DNA of 40,570 bases from Lactobacillaceae bacterium (GCA_031289615.1 JAITPD010000011.1:1-40570); one strand, 5' to 3'; numbered from the stretch's first letter, positions 1 through 7,550 are shown. Program-made: numbers and translations. Notes: generated by a model not told the origin, from the sequence alone.

Positions 1-64
1 TCAAGCTGCCTGAAAGATATTCTTGCACAACTGTAACTTTCTGTTCAAAACTATATTTTGTCAT
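1..64 (-). CDS. IS3-family transposase OrfA, N-terminal fragment cut by the window edge
   Basis: The minus strand from 64 opens with ATG and reads MTKYSFEQKVTVVQEYLSGS, then runs off the window. This resembles the first helix of the HTH_Tnp_1-type OrfA of IS3/IS150-group elements, which bind the ends of their own insertion sequence. Only 21 residues are visible, so neither activity nor the presence of OrfB can be judged. The hairpin-forming sequence just upstream (70-116) fits an IS end. A similar short peptide by chance is possible, but start, hydrophilic pattern and adjacent inverted-repeat-like end agree. Confidence 0.6.
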   Translation of the reverse strand, partial: MTKYSFEQKVTVVQEYLSGSL

Positions 65-69
65 AATAA

Positions 70-116
70 AAGGGCTCCAAGTTGGTTAGATTTTGTCTAA
101 CTTTTTTGGAGCCCTT
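70..116 (-). terminator. Long hairpin at the IS end, downstream of murF
   Basis: AAGGGCTCCAA (70-80) pairs perfectly with TTGGAGCCCTT (106-116), with an inner GTTAGA/TCTAAC stem (85-90/96-101). On the minus strand it lies 36 nt after the murF stop and is followed by CTTTTATT. It can terminate murF mRNA and insulate the transposase gene from read-through. Confidence 0.6.
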
Positions 117-151
117 CAAGTAAAATTTCTCTATCTAAGCTTTCTCGATTA

Positions 152-1522
152 TTATTTTCTCAATTCTTCAACAATTGTTTCCAAATGTGAACCATGTGAA
201 GCCTTCAGCAAAACTAGATCGTGCGGATACAGGGTAGCTTTTAAAGCCTTTGTCAGTTCAGTTTTTTGATTGCCAGCATAATGATGAATTTGTGATGGAT
301 TGTATTTATCAACAAGAGCATCAGCCAAATTTTGCATCAGCTCACCAATTAAGAAAACTTCAGTAACTTGGGTCGGATCGAGTGATGCAGCAATATCGGC
401 ATGCAACTGAGGCCCCGCTGTTCCTAATTCAAGCATGTCACCAAGTACGACAATCTTTTTACCGGTTGTGTGCACCGTCGTTTGAAAAAAATTAAGGACT
501 TCTTTCATCGCCGTTGGATTAGCGTTGTACACGTCACTTAAAATTTCACCGCCATAGTTTCCTTGAATCCATTCTGTCCGGTTCTCAGTCACAGGTGCAT
601 TTTCTAAGGCTTCTGCAATTTTTTCATCTGAAATTCCAAGCAAGTGACCGACAGAAATTGCTGCTAAAGCATTGTCGACATTGTAACGGCCAGTCAAAGG
701 GAGAGTGAAGCGCGTGTTCGATTGATTGGTAATGAATGAGGCAGAAACGGGAGTGAGTTCAATTTCTGTTGCGAACAATTGATTGTCAGACTTGAGACCA
801 AATGTACTTGTTTTCAAATTATTATGCTTCTCAGCACGTTCAACTAATAGCGGTTCGTCGCCGTTATAGACAAGTGTGCCACCTGGACGTAACCCGTTGA
901 CGATTTCAATTTTTCCATCCGCAATCCGATCGCGCGTTTTGAAAAACTCAATGTGCGCTTCACCAATCATCGTGAGGACTGCAATGTCAGGTTGGATCAT
1001 ATTAGAAAGAATATCCAAATCTCCGAGGCGATCCATCCCAAATTCAATGACCAAAAGCTCAGTGTCTTCTGGCATAGCAAGAATTGTTGTTGGAACTCCG
1101 ATTTCATTGTTAAAATTTTGCGGAGTTTTGACGGTCTTAAAAGTAGTAGCTCCAATCGCAGCAGTAAAGTCTTTGGTCGTTGTTTTTCCGTTCGAACCAG
1201 AAATTGCAACGACTTTTGGATTAATCTGATGGAGATAATGAATCGCTAATTTTTGAAAGGCTTTGAGTGTGTCTTGCACAACGATGGTCGGAAAGTTAGT
1301 TGGTGTATTTTGATGATCTCCGGCCCACAAAGTTGCGCTGGCATGATTATCAATAGCTCCTTGAATGAAATTGTGGCCATCATTACCCCATGTGATCGGA
1401 ACGAAAAGGCTACCGGCAGTTGCTTTACGTCCATCAAAAACAACATTGGTAATAGAAGAATCAGCTGTATTAATTAATTCGCCACCGACAATTTCGGCGA
1501 CTTCTTGAATTGAATATTTCAT
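152..1522 (-). CDS. murF: UDP-N-acetylmuramoyl-tripeptide--D-alanyl-D-alanine ligase
   Basis: MurF adds D-Ala-D-Ala (or D-Ala-D-Lac) to UDP-MurNAc-tripeptide, the last cytoplasmic step of peptidoglycan precursor synthesis. The 456-residue length is normal. Visible features: the N-terminal substrate domain with DGRKATAGSLF (about 30-40), the ATP loop GSNGKTTT (109-116), NFNNEIGVP (about 136-144), the central YNANP segment and VLGDMLELG in the C-terminal domain. The start is ATG at 1522 with TTTGGAG upstream. It is divergent from mbl, with its own promoter at 1554-1582, and its transcript runs into the IS-end hairpin. Nothing in it looks damaged. Confidence 0.96.
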   Translation of the reverse strand: MKYSIQEVAEIVGGELINTADSSITNVVFDGRKATAGSLFVPITWGNDGHNFIQGAIDNHASATLWAGDHQNTPTNFPTIVVQDTLKAFQKLAIHYLHQINPKVVAISGSNGKTTTKDFTAAIGATTFKTVKTPQNFNNEIGVPTTILAMPEDTELLVIEFGMDRLGDLDILSNMIQPDIAVLTMIGEAHIEFFKTRDRIADGKIEIVNGLRPGGTLVYNGDEPLLVERAEKHNNLKTSTFGLKSDNQLFATEIELTPVSASFITNQSNTRFTLPLTGRYNVDNALAAISVGHLLGISDEKIAEALENAPVTENRTEWIQGNYGGEILSDVYNANPTAMKEVLNFFQTTVHTTGKKIVVLGDMLELGTAGPQLHADIAASLDPTQVTEVFLIGELMQNLADALVDKYNPSQIHHYAGNQKTELTKALKATLYPHDLVLLKASHGSHLETIVEELRK

Positions 1523-1553
1523 GATATTTGCTCCAAAGTTTGTTTAATGTGTA

Positions 1554-1582
1554 GTAATAAATCGCTCCGGTCACGAAGACAA
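1554..1582 (-). promoter_or_regulatory. murF promoter
   Basis: Read on the minus strand: TTGTCT (1582-1577), 17-nt spacer, TATTAC (1559-1554), about 30 nt before the murF start. Confidence 0.5.
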
Positions 1583-1692
1583 GCCCGATTTGAAATTAAG
1601 GTTTACGAATGCATTGTGCTTTGGTCGATCAGATTATAATAATAGCATTATGCTCATAGTTCTATTTTACCAAATTTTATTGGTTTAATTCT

Positions 1693-1700
1693 GCTATAAT
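1693..1700 (+). promoter_or_regulatory. Extended -10 promoter of the mbl-DUF2969-rodA-proC cluster
   Basis: TGCTATAAT is a full extended -10 (TGnTATAAT, 1692-1700) about 50 nt before the mbl start. The -35 region is poor, as often with extended -10 promoters. Confidence 0.55.
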
Positions 1701-1752
1701 TAAGTATAAATTTAAAAAATATGATTTATCAAATAAAGAGGTAAAAACACGC

Positions 1753-2730
1753 ATGGCAAAAGAAATTGGAATTGACTTAGGAACGGCCAACGTTTTGGTA
1801 TTCGTTGAGGGTGAAGGCATTGTTTTGAACGAACCATCTGTTGTTGCGGTTGACGTGAAAACGGATAAAGTTTTGGCGGTTGGAACTGAGGCGTATCAAA
1901 TGGTTGGCCGGACTCCCGGTAATATTCGCGCGGTTCGTCCTCTAAAAGATGGAGTGATTTCTGATTTTGATATGACCGAAGCAATGTTGGCATATTTCAT
2001 TAAGAAGTTAAATGTAAAGGGTGTGATGTCACGCCCAAATATCATGGTCGCTGCACCAACTAATATTACTGAAATTGAACGTAAAGCTATTATGCAAGCT
2101 GCTGAAAAAGTTGGTGGGGCAAAGGTTTATTTGGAATATGAACCAAAAGTTGCAGCTATTGGAGCCGGCCTAAACATTTTCTCACCAATCGCATCAATGG
2201 TGATTGACATGGGAGGTGGAACTTCTGACATCGCCGTGCTTTCATTGGGTGACATCGTTTCTGCGCGCTCAATTCGAGTGGCTGGAGACAAACTTAATGC
2301 TGATATTGCTAACTTTACTAAGCGCAAGCATGGTTTGCAAATTGGTGAACGAACTGCTGAACAAATTAAAATTACGATTGGAAATGCAATTCAAGAAGAT
2401 GAACCAACAGTGATGACGATTCGTGGACGTGATACGTATGATGGAATGCCTCAATCAGTTGATATTGATTCAAATGAAATTGAAGAAGCATTGCGCGATT
2501 CATTGCGTCAAATTGTTGGAGCAGCTCATGAAGTTTTGGCTGAGATTCAACCAGAATTGGCAGCTGACATTATTGACCGCGGAATTGTCCTCACAGGTGG
2601 AGGAGCTTTGCTTAAAAATATTGACAAGCTCATCTCAAAGGAACTTGGTGTGCCCGTTTTGATTGCGGATCACCCGCTTGATAACGTGGCGCGTGGTGCT
2701 GGTGAGTTGCTGGAGCATATGCACGATTAA
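1753..2730 (+). CDS. mbl: Rod-shape determining protein, MreB/Mbl family
   Basis: Actin-like ATPase that forms membrane-associated filaments steering the elongation machinery in rod or ovoid cells. The 325 residues match the family. Visible: phosphate-1 motif GIDLGTANV (6-14), NEPSVVAVD, VGRTPGNI, phosphate-2 motif DMGGGTSDIAVLS (from D152), GERTAEQIKI and the adenosine motif GIVLTGGGALLKNID near the C-terminus. The opening resembles Bacillus Mbl slightly more than MreB, so the symbol is a best choice between paralogues. AGAGG lies 12 nt before the ATG. It is followed by the DUF2969 gene and rodA, so the context is cell elongation. mreC/mreD are not in the window. Confidence 0.92.
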   Translation: MAKEIGIDLGTANVLVFVEGEGIVLNEPSVVAVDVKTDKVLAVGTEAYQMVGRTPGNIRAVRPLKDGVISDFDMTEAMLAYFIKKLNVKGVMSRPNIMVAAPTNITEIERKAIMQAAEKVGGAKVYLEYEPKVAAIGAGLNIFSPIASMVIDMGGGTSDIAVLSLGDIVSARSIRVAGDKLNADIANFTKRKHGLQIGERTAEQIKITIGNAIQEDEPTVMTIRGRDTYDGMPQSVDIDSNEIEEALRDSLRQIVGAAHEVLAEIQPELAADIIDRGIVLTGGGALLKNIDKLISKELGVPVLIADHPLDNVARGAGELLEHMHD

Positions 2731-2734
2731 AAAT

Positions 2735-2860
2735 GGAGTGCGACAAGGGGCGTTTAAAACTATCGGGATAAGTTAATTTTCATGTTTGCTGCCAAAGCGT
2801 AGCGACGCAGTGGATATGAAAAATGACTTATAACCGAAGTTTTGCCACTTGGAACACGAT
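2735..2860 (+). repeat. Long-hairpin intergenic repeat (family D), copy 1
   Basis: Nearly the whole mbl-DUF2969 gap is one imperfect palindrome. Outer arms GTGCGACAAGGGGC / GCCACTTGGAACAC, middle arms CGGGATAAGTTAATTTTCAT / ATGAAAAATGACTTATAACC, and a loop containing CAAAGCGTAGCGACG. A second copy is at 40144-40270 with the same core and differently paired outer arms. The function is unknown; it may be a small non-autonomous repeat or an mRNA stabilising structure. Confidence 0.75.
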
Positions 2861-2887
2861 TAATTAAGAGCATGAAAAGGAGAAAAC

Positions 2888-3100
2888 ATGGCAACACGTA
2901 AAAACAAAGCCATTGATGTTGAAATCAATGATTTGGGTAATCAAATTAGTGAAGTGAAAATCAACAAAAATGTTTTAGGTAAGATTGATGAATCTGCAAC
3001 CCCAATCAAAGTCAACGTTGGGCCAAACAATACCCAAGTAGTTAAGACTTTTGATGAAGGCGTAGAAGTTTTAATTGCCGAATATAATTTACACCACTAA
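2888..3100 (+). CDS. DUF2969 family protein
   Basis: A 70-residue soluble, charged protein opening MATRKNKAIDVEINDLG. It matches what I know of DUF2969, a short family of unknown function found in Lactobacillales, usually between mreB/mbl and rodA, exactly as here. AAGGAGAAAAC precedes the ATG. No catalytic motif is visible. Position suggests a role tied to elongation, but that is inference. Confidence 0.8.
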   Translation: MATRKNKAIDVEINDLGNQISEVKINKNVLGKIDESATPIKVNVGPNNTQVVKTFDEGVEVLIAEYNLHH

Positions 3101-3115
3101 AGGAGTTTTTGATTC

Positions 3116-4309
3116 ATGGCAAAGCGTTTGTTCGGTGGCAAAGGTGAAATTGACTGGAGTATTATCTTCGTAGTTTTGATGCTGGCCTTAATTGGGTTAG
3201 CATCTGTTTACGTTGCAGCTAGTCATGATAGCAACACAACAAGCCCCCTAAGAATGGTTTTAATGCAGACAATCTGGTATTCCTTGGGGATTATTGCAGT
3301 TGTTTTCATTATGCAATTTGATTCAGAACGGCTTTGGCGCCTATCACCATATATCTTTGGTGTGGGAATCTTTTTAATGGTCGCAGTCCTGATCTTTTAC
3401 AGTCGCTCGTACTACGACCAGACTGGTGGTAAATCTTGGTTTGCCATTGGTTCACTGACATTTCAGCCGTCCGAAGTCATGAAGCCAGCGTTTATCATGA
3501 TGTTGGCCCGCGTCATTGCATTGCACAATTTGAAGTTTGCTGATCATAATTGGGAAAACGACAAAGTATTGATTGGTAAAATTATTTTGGTGAGCGTTCC
3601 AGTCTTGATTTTAGTTTTGCTACAACATGACTTTGGAACAATGCTAGTGTTCGTCGCGATTATCTTTGGAATGACTCTTGTTTCTGGAATTTCATGGACA
3701 ATTTTGGGACCAATTATCGGAGCAGTAGCGGCTCTTGGAACTGCTGCAATTATGTTGGTTGCCAGCACAAGTGGGCGTGAGGTGCTTGGACATTTTGGGT
3801 TCAAAGCGTATCAGTTTGCTCGAATTGATGCGTGGCTCCATCCAGAGGGGGACACATCAAATTCTGCCTATCAACTTTGGCAATCAATGACTGCGATTGG
3901 GTCAGGGGGCTTAACTGGGACTGGTTTTAACGTTTCGCACGTCAATGTTCCGGTCCGCGAATCAGACATGATTTTCTCTGTGATTGGCGAGAATTTTGGA
4001 TTCGTTGGTTCACTGTTGCTGTTGCTATTGTATTTCCTCTTAATTTACCGCATCTTCCAGGTCGTCATTGATACGTCAAACCAATTTTATGCGTACATTG
4101 CTGCCGGAGTTGTGATGATGCTTCTATTCCACATTTTTGAAAATATCGGAATGAGTATTGGATTAGTACCATTGACTGGAATTCCATTGCCGTTTGTCTC
4201 ACAAGGTGGTTCGGCATTGGTCGGAAACATGCTTGGAATTGGCTTGGTGATGTCGATGAGATACCACAACAAGAAGTACACGTTATCAGGTCAGGAAGGA
4301 TTTGCATAA
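3116..4309 (+). CDS. rodA: Rod-shape determining peptidoglycan polymerase RodA (SEDS family)
   Basis: SEDS glycosyltransferase that polymerises lipid II during cell elongation, working with a class B PBP and the Mbl/MreB filament. The 397 residues form about ten membrane segments. Family marks: GGKSWFAIGSLTFQPSEVMKPAF in the first third (the QPSE motif), the long extracellular loop region with YQLWQSMTAIGSGGLTGTG, and the C-terminal TGIPLPFVSQGGSALVGN signature. AAAGGAG precedes the ATG, 15 nt after the DUF2969 stop. Its stop overlaps the proC start (TAATG), so the two are translationally coupled. FtsW is the alternative, but the mbl neighbourhood favours RodA. Confidence 0.93.
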   Translation: MAKRLFGGKGEIDWSIIFVVLMLALIGLASVYVAASHDSNTTSPLRMVLMQTIWYSLGIIAVVFIMQFDSERLWRLSPYIFGVGIFLMVAVLIFYSRSYYDQTGGKSWFAIGSLTFQPSEVMKPAFIMMLARVIALHNLKFADHNWENDKVLIGKIILVSVPVLILVLLQHDFGTMLVFVAIIFGMTLVSGISWTILGPIIGAVAALGTAAIMLVASTSGREVLGHFGFKAYQFARIDAWLHPEGDTSNSAYQLWQSMTAIGSGGLTGTGFNVSHVNVPVRESDMIFSVIGENFGFVGSLLLLLLYFLLIYRIFQVVIDTSNQFYAYIAAGVVMMLLFHIFENIGMSIGLVPLTGIPLPFVSQGGSALVGNMLGIGLVMSMRYHNKKYTLSGQEGFA

Positions 4310-5091
4310 TGTTAAAAATTGGCTTTATTGGTGCTGGAAATATGGCGCAGGCGATGATTCAAGGGTGGTCTAGTTTGGATGAAGTGCGTCAGGCTGTCTA
4401 CTCACCTCATTCGGCAAAAGCAGTGGCGCAAAAACTAGGCATTGAAGCTGTCGAGACTGCGGCAGAATTAGTCCAAATGAGCGACTTGGTAGTTATTGCG
4501 ACTCCGCCTGCTCAGCTAGCAGAAGTGGCGGCAGAAATTAAACCATTTCTCTCTGGAAAAGTGGTGATCTCAATTTTGGGTGGCGTTTCGCTAAGTAAGC
4601 TGGCAGAACAGTTGGGCGTTGACACGTTAATTATTCGAGCTTTGCCAAACGTGAATGTTGCCGTTCAACAAGGTTACACAGCCATGGCCGTTAGTGCAAC
4701 CGTGGATGTTGAAGTCAAAGGAGCCGTGTTTGGATTGTTAACGGTTCTTGGACGCGTTGATGAATTTGCGGAAGCTCAATTTGGCGCTGTGAGTGCTCTG
4801 GCTGGATCTGGCCCAGCATTTGTGGCAGGATTCATCCAAGCACTTAGCGCGGCTGGTATCACGGCAGGAATTGATGCTGAGACAGCCGAACAGTTGGCGA
4901 TTCAAACTGCGCAAGGAACATTGGCAAAGATGACGCAAGATAAGTTGGCACCACGCGAATTGGCGGAGCAAGTGATGACGCCAGGTGGTTCGACTGCAGC
5001 AGGTTGGCAAGTGATGGAAGACCAAAATCTTGTTCAGCTGGTGTCAGATGTGATTCAAGCAACGATGAAAAAGAATGCTGAATTCGAGTAA
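4309..5091 (+). CDS. proC: Pyrroline-5-carboxylate reductase
   Basis: Reduces pyrroline-5-carboxylate to L-proline with NAD(P)H, the last step of proline synthesis. The 260 residues show the N-terminal dinucleotide loop IGFIGAGNMAQAMI (4-17), ALPNVNVAV, and the C-terminal catalytic/dimer region AGSGPAFVAGFIQAL and VMTPGGSTAAGWQV typical of ProC. It begins inside the rodA stop codon (one-base overlap), so it belongs to the mbl-rodA transcript although its job is unrelated. No other proline gene lies nearby. Confidence 0.95.
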   Translation: MLKIGFIGAGNMAQAMIQGWSSLDEVRQAVYSPHSAKAVAQKLGIEAVETAAELVQMSDLVVIATPPAQLAEVAAEIKPFLSGKVVISILGGVSLSKLAEQLGVDTLIIRALPNVNVAVQQGYTAMAVSATVDVEVKGAVFGLLTVLGRVDEFAEAQFGAVSALAGSGPAFVAGFIQALSAAGITAGIDAETAEQLAIQTAQGTLAKMTQDKLAPRELAEQVMTPGGSTAAGWQVMEDQNLVQLVSDVIQATMKKNAEFE

Positions 5092-5138
5092 ATTTGCTAC
5101 GTGAAAAAAGTAATTTTAAACTTATTTGAATTTGGGGC

Positions 5139-5167
5139 TTGCATTAAGTCCGAATTCTTGGTAAGAT
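5139..5167 (+). promoter_or_regulatory. Promoter of tRNA-Glu(UUC)
   Basis: TTGCAT (5139-5144), 17-nt spacer, TAAGAT (5162-5167), about 33 nt before the tRNA. Confidence 0.6.
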
Positions 5168-5200
5168 ATTATCTGTTGTTAAATGACAACGGATAATCAT

Positions 5201-5272
5201 GGCCCATTGGTCAAGCGGTTAAGACTCCGGTTTTTCACACCGGCATCCAGGGTTCAACTCCCTGATGGGCTA
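5201..5272 (+). tRNA. tRNA-Glu (anticodon TTC)
   Basis: A full cloverleaf can be drawn: acceptor GGCCCAT/ATGGGCT, D arm with GGTCAAGCGGTTAAGAC, anticodon stem CCGGT/ACCGG around loop TTTTCAC (anticodon TTC), and T arm CAGGG TTCAACT CCCTG. CCA is not encoded. It has its own promoter and terminator. Confidence 0.97.
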
Positions 5273-5282
5273 TCGCTTAAAG

Positions 5283-5314
5283 CGACATCATTTTGTTAAG
5301 ATGATGTCGTTTTT
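5283..5314 (+). terminator. Terminator of tRNA-Glu
   Basis: CGACATCAT (5283-5291) pairs perfectly with ATGATGTCG (5301-5309), followed by T5. Confidence 0.9.
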
Positions 5315-5334
5315 GTTTGCTTAGATTAATGTAT

Positions 5335-5362
5335 TTGCAAATTGAATGCGCTATACTATAAG
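5335..5362 (+). promoter_or_regulatory. Possible promoter of the DUF4811/FGGY-like pair
   Basis: TTGCAA (5335-5340), 16-nt spacer, TATAAG (5357-5362). The leader after it (5375-5410) can form a short CCGCCAT/ATGGTGCGG hairpin. Confidence 0.4.
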
Positions 5363-5459
5363 ATATGTAAAGTGTACTGTCCGCCATCGCTGCATTATGG
5401 TGCGGTCAGTCGTAAAAAATAAAAATTATAAAATCAGCTTACCCATGGAGGAAGTTATT

Positions 5460-6185
5460 GTGTATATTTTAATTGCTATCGGCGTAATTTTATTGCTAAT
5501 TGCGGGCGTGACTTATTATAAAACTCGGATTTTGCGCTGGATTTTTATCATTATCGGGCTAGTACTGGTTATCGGAAGTTCAATTGGACTTAACCTCGCG
5601 CAACATGGTCATTTTTTGATGCAAAAGAATGAAACAATTGAAACACATAAGCTTGGTTCTAAGACGGAAGTAGCTGGTAAGTCGTTTATTGTGACAACGC
5701 AAACTAAGGCCGGAAAATTTGAATATCATTATATGCTGAACGGGAAGAGTTATCGGACGATGCCAGCTAACGGAACGACACGGGTTGTAACTGGTAAAAA
5801 GGCGCAACTAGAAGAAAAGATTGTTTCATACAGCGCCAACAACATTGTTTCAAAGTTTATGCTAGTTGGTCTGCCTACATCAACGCCGGCTGACAGTACG
5901 TACACTTTTGAGCTTCCAAAGGATTGGTATATTATTTCTGACCAACAAAATACAGAGATCCAAAAAATGGTAGATGATTCAAAAGCTGGTCTAGAAGATA
6001 AGATTAAAGACAGTGTGACTAAAGCTGTGCAAGATGCCGTTGCTTCAAATCCAGATTATTTAACTGACACAAACGCGCAAAAGCAAACGCAAGATGATAT
6101 TGTTAAACAAGTCACAGGTGAAATTAATGATCAATTGGCCAAAGATGTTGAGGCGAAGTTAAAGTCTTGGAATTTAGAGAAGTAA
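5460..6185 (+). CDS. DUF4811-like membrane protein
   Basis: An unrecognised function; the layout fits the DUF4811 family of Lactobacillales. The frame is open from 5346, but I place the start at GTG 5460 because GGAGGAA (5447-5453) sits 6 nt before it, and the upstream extension is basic and lacks a ribosome site. The resulting 241 residues start with two membrane segments (about 1-17 and 26-45), then an exported-side beta-rich domain with YHYMLNGKSYRTMPANGTTRV (split here as YHYMLNGKSYR and TMPANGTTRV), and a charged helical tail (about 170-241) with many Lys/Asp. The downstream gene follows after 27 nt, so they are probably co-transcribed. Family assignment is moderately sure. Confidence 0.7.
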   Translation: MYILIAIGVILLLIAGVTYYKTRILRWIFIIIGLVLVIGSSIGLNLAQHGHFLMQKNETIETHKLGSKTEVAGKSFIVTTQTKAGKFEYHYMLNGKSYRTMPANGTTRVVTGKKAQLEEKIVSYSANNIVSKFMLVGLPTSTPADSTYTFELPKDWYIISDQQNTEIQKMVDDSKAGLEDKIKDSVTKAVQDAVASNPDYLTDTNAQKQTQDDIVKQVTGEINDQLAKDVEAKLKSWNLEK

Positions 6186-6212
6186 TCGAGCACTTTACTA
6201 GGGGAGAGAGTA

Positions 6213-6920
6213 ATGAAGTACAAATTCGACTTAATAATCACCGGTTCATCGGTTCACATTACGACAATTGATGAAAATGGTAATCAAAATGTGCGTAATC
6301 TTCAGTATTCTGATGAGACACAACAAAAGATGCAGAAGTTAGATGCTTCACAATTGGTGGTGCTTTTAGAAAAAACAATTAAGGAATTAATTGACGAGCT
6401 GCCAAAACGTTCAGAGATTACTGAAATTAAGTTACGCGAATCCTTAGATGCATGGTTGTTTATGGATGCTGATGGAACGATGTTATTAAATCAGTATTTG
6501 AACGTCACTGAGTTAGATAAATTACAAGGCTATTTAAAAGCTTTGAAGCTCAACGGTGTCATTGACCAACTAGAGGCTAAATCAGGAGTCATGATTTCAA
6601 CTGAGACGCCCTTAATATTTGCTTTGTGGTTTAAAAATGAGCAGCGACACTTGTTAAGTCATTTGAAATACCTTAGTAGCATGCATGAATATATACATTT
6701 TGCTTGGACGGGAAAAAATCAAATTACTCCACATTTGGCTGCACGAACCGGTATGTTTGATTTAGAGCACAACACTTGGAATCCACAAGCATTAGCATTG
6801 GTTGAGATGTCAGAAGATATTTTGCCAGAAGTAGTGACGGATGATCAAATTGTCACAAACTTATTGCCTGAAGTTATTGAACGTTTGGGAGTATCAAAGC
6901 ATACCCAAGTTCACTGGTAA
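6213..6920 (+). CDS. Degenerate, half-length FGGY carbohydrate-kinase-like protein
   Basis: The 235 residues follow the N-terminal lobe of FGGY kinases (gluconokinase/xylulokinase type): FMDADGTMLLNQYLN (sugar-site strand region), the conserved-looking TPLIFALWFKNEQRHLLSHLKYLSS, EYIHFAWTG and ARTGMFDLEHNTWNPQAL (normally ..SxASxTGLxDxxxxxW). The C-terminal ATPase lobe of about 250 residues is absent, and the N-terminal phosphate loop, normally DxGTTSxK, reads DLIITGSSVHI. It therefore should not phosphorylate sugars; a sensory or binding role, or slow decay, are both possible. The frame is intact with GGGGAGAG before ATG. Neighbour upstream is the DUF4811-like gene. No remnant of the missing lobe is visible downstream, where a candidate RNA gene begins. 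Confidence 0.65.
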   Translation: MKYKFDLIITGSSVHITTIDENGNQNVRNLQYSDETQQKMQKLDASQLVVLLEKTIKELIDELPKRSEITEIKLRESLDAWLFMDADGTMLLNQYLNVTELDKLQGYLKALKLNGVIDQLEAKSGVMISTETPLIFALWFKNEQRHLLSHLKYLSSMHEYIHFAWTGKNQITPHLAARTGMFDLEHNTWNPQALALVEMSEDILPEVVTDDQIVTNLLPEVIERLGVSKHTQVHW

Positions 6921-6924
6921 GGCG

Positions 6925-6930
6925 TATAAT
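6925..6930 (+). promoter_or_regulatory. -10 box in front of the candidate ncRNA
   Basis: A perfect TATAAT lies just after the FGGY-like stop, 7 nt before the first helix of the structured RNA. I find no good -35, so strength and independence from the upstream operon are uncertain. Confidence 0.4.
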
Positions 6931-6936
6931 AATAAA

Positions 6937-7207
6937 GTTACCGGGGATGCGATTAGTCAAGGAAGTAAGGAACCTAGGACTGTTGAACTTTTGGGAGAAG
7001 GGTGCAATGCCCTGTCGTCCGGTAATTGTTACAGTTTGGAGGTGAAGAAACCAAGCTGTAGCAGGATGAGGATTGAGTTTAATGGGCTCAATCTGATGGA
7101 AAAGAAGATTAGTCGTGGTGGTGGATCGACTAATTGGACATGGTGGACAGAGATGGGGACATCTCAAATGAATGGCACACGCTCATTTAGTGAGAAGTGC
7201 CATTTTT
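6937..7207 (+). ncRNA. Candidate structured non-coding RNA, about 270 nt, GGA-rich
   Basis: No protein frame with a ribosome site fits here, but perfect or near-perfect helices follow one another: GTTACCGG 6937-6944 with CCGGTAAT 7019-7026 closing a domain that holds AGGG/CCCT (6999-7013); TACAGTTTGG 7030-7039 with CCAAGCTGTA 7051-7060; GATTGAG 7071-7077 with CTCAATC 7087-7093; ATTAGTCG 7108-7115 with CGACTAAT 7127-7134; GAGAT/ATCTC 7150-7165; then an intrinsic terminator. By my count 13 GGA triplets occur, many in loops or linkers. I do not recognise the class. It could be an sRNA, a large catalogued RNA such as raiA that I cannot recall in sequence, or a leader; the distance to the next gene (380 nt, own promoter) argues against a leader. 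Confidence 0.65.
7171..7207 (+). terminator. Terminator of the candidate ncRNA
   Basis: AATGGCAC (7171-7178) pairs with GTGCCATT (7197-7204), with an inner CTCA/TGAG stem, followed by T5. Confidence 0.85.
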
Positions 7208-7240
7208 ATTTGTCTAACGCGTAGAGCTTGTTATGTCATA

Positions 7241-7368
7241 TTGTTCTTTTGTTGATCAGCTTCGGTAAAGATTCTTTACGTTCGGATTTCCCTACACGAA
7301 TGGGACCGTGTCGCCACTTACTATCATTATTGAAAAGTAACCACGCAAGTTAAAAATGACCAAGATGA
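7241..7368 (+). repeat. Modular palindromic intergenic repeat (family B), copy 1
   Basis: The 370 nt between the RNA gene and pox1 hold a copy of the repeat: module A (CAGCTTCGGTAAAGATTCTT, ACGTTCGGAT) followed by module B1 (GGGACCGTGTCGCCACTTAC and TAAAAATGACCAAGATG). Same module order, inverted, at 35733-35900. The remainder (7369-7489) shows nothing else recognisable. Confidence 0.75.
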
Positions 7369-7489
7369 TGCATAATTAGCACTATGCGATATTTCAATTT
7401 GGTGAAAATGGTTACGATAACATTTGCTGAAAAAGTAGTAGATTGTGAAAAAATTCAAAAAATATGACAAAAAACATTGTTAGAACGGC

Positions 7490-7518
7490 TTGCAACTTGT
7501 GAAAATTTAGAGTATAAC
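7490..7518 (+). promoter_or_regulatory. Promoter of the first pyruvate oxidase gene
   Basis: TTGCAA (7490-7495), 17-nt spacer, TATAAC (7513-7518). Confidence 0.7.
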
Positions 7519-7536
7519 AATAGATGTAAGCGAATA

Positions 7537-7550
7537 TGTAAGCGGTTACA
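7537..7550 (+). promoter_or_regulatory. cre box (CcpA operator) downstream of the pox1 promoter
   Basis: TGTAAGCGGTTACA fits the catabolite-responsive consensus TGNAANCGNTNNCA at every fixed position. It lies about 12-25 nt after the predicted transcription start, a placement that normally gives repression by CcpA when glucose is present. Confidence 0.8.

Larger units (their letters stand above)
1..118 (-). mobile_element. Terminal part of an IS3/IS150-group insertion sequence (truncated by window)
   Basis: On the minus strand the segment begins TGAAGGGCTCC, then a run of A and AGTTAGACAAAATC, a pattern typical of IS150-group left ends, then the OrfA start at 64. The other end lies outside, so target duplication cannot be checked. 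The boundary at about 118 is inferred from the TG start. Confidence 0.5.

Noticed and set aside
5346-5459. 38-codon N-terminal extension of the DUF4811-like protein
   Set aside because: Basic, not membrane-like, no ribosome site; GGAGGAA before GTG 5460 decides the start.
6841-7224. Open frame of 127 codons over the end of the FGGY-like gene and the structured RNA
   Set aside because: No ribosome site, odd composition, and it crosses perfect hairpins and a terminator; the RNA explanation fits better.
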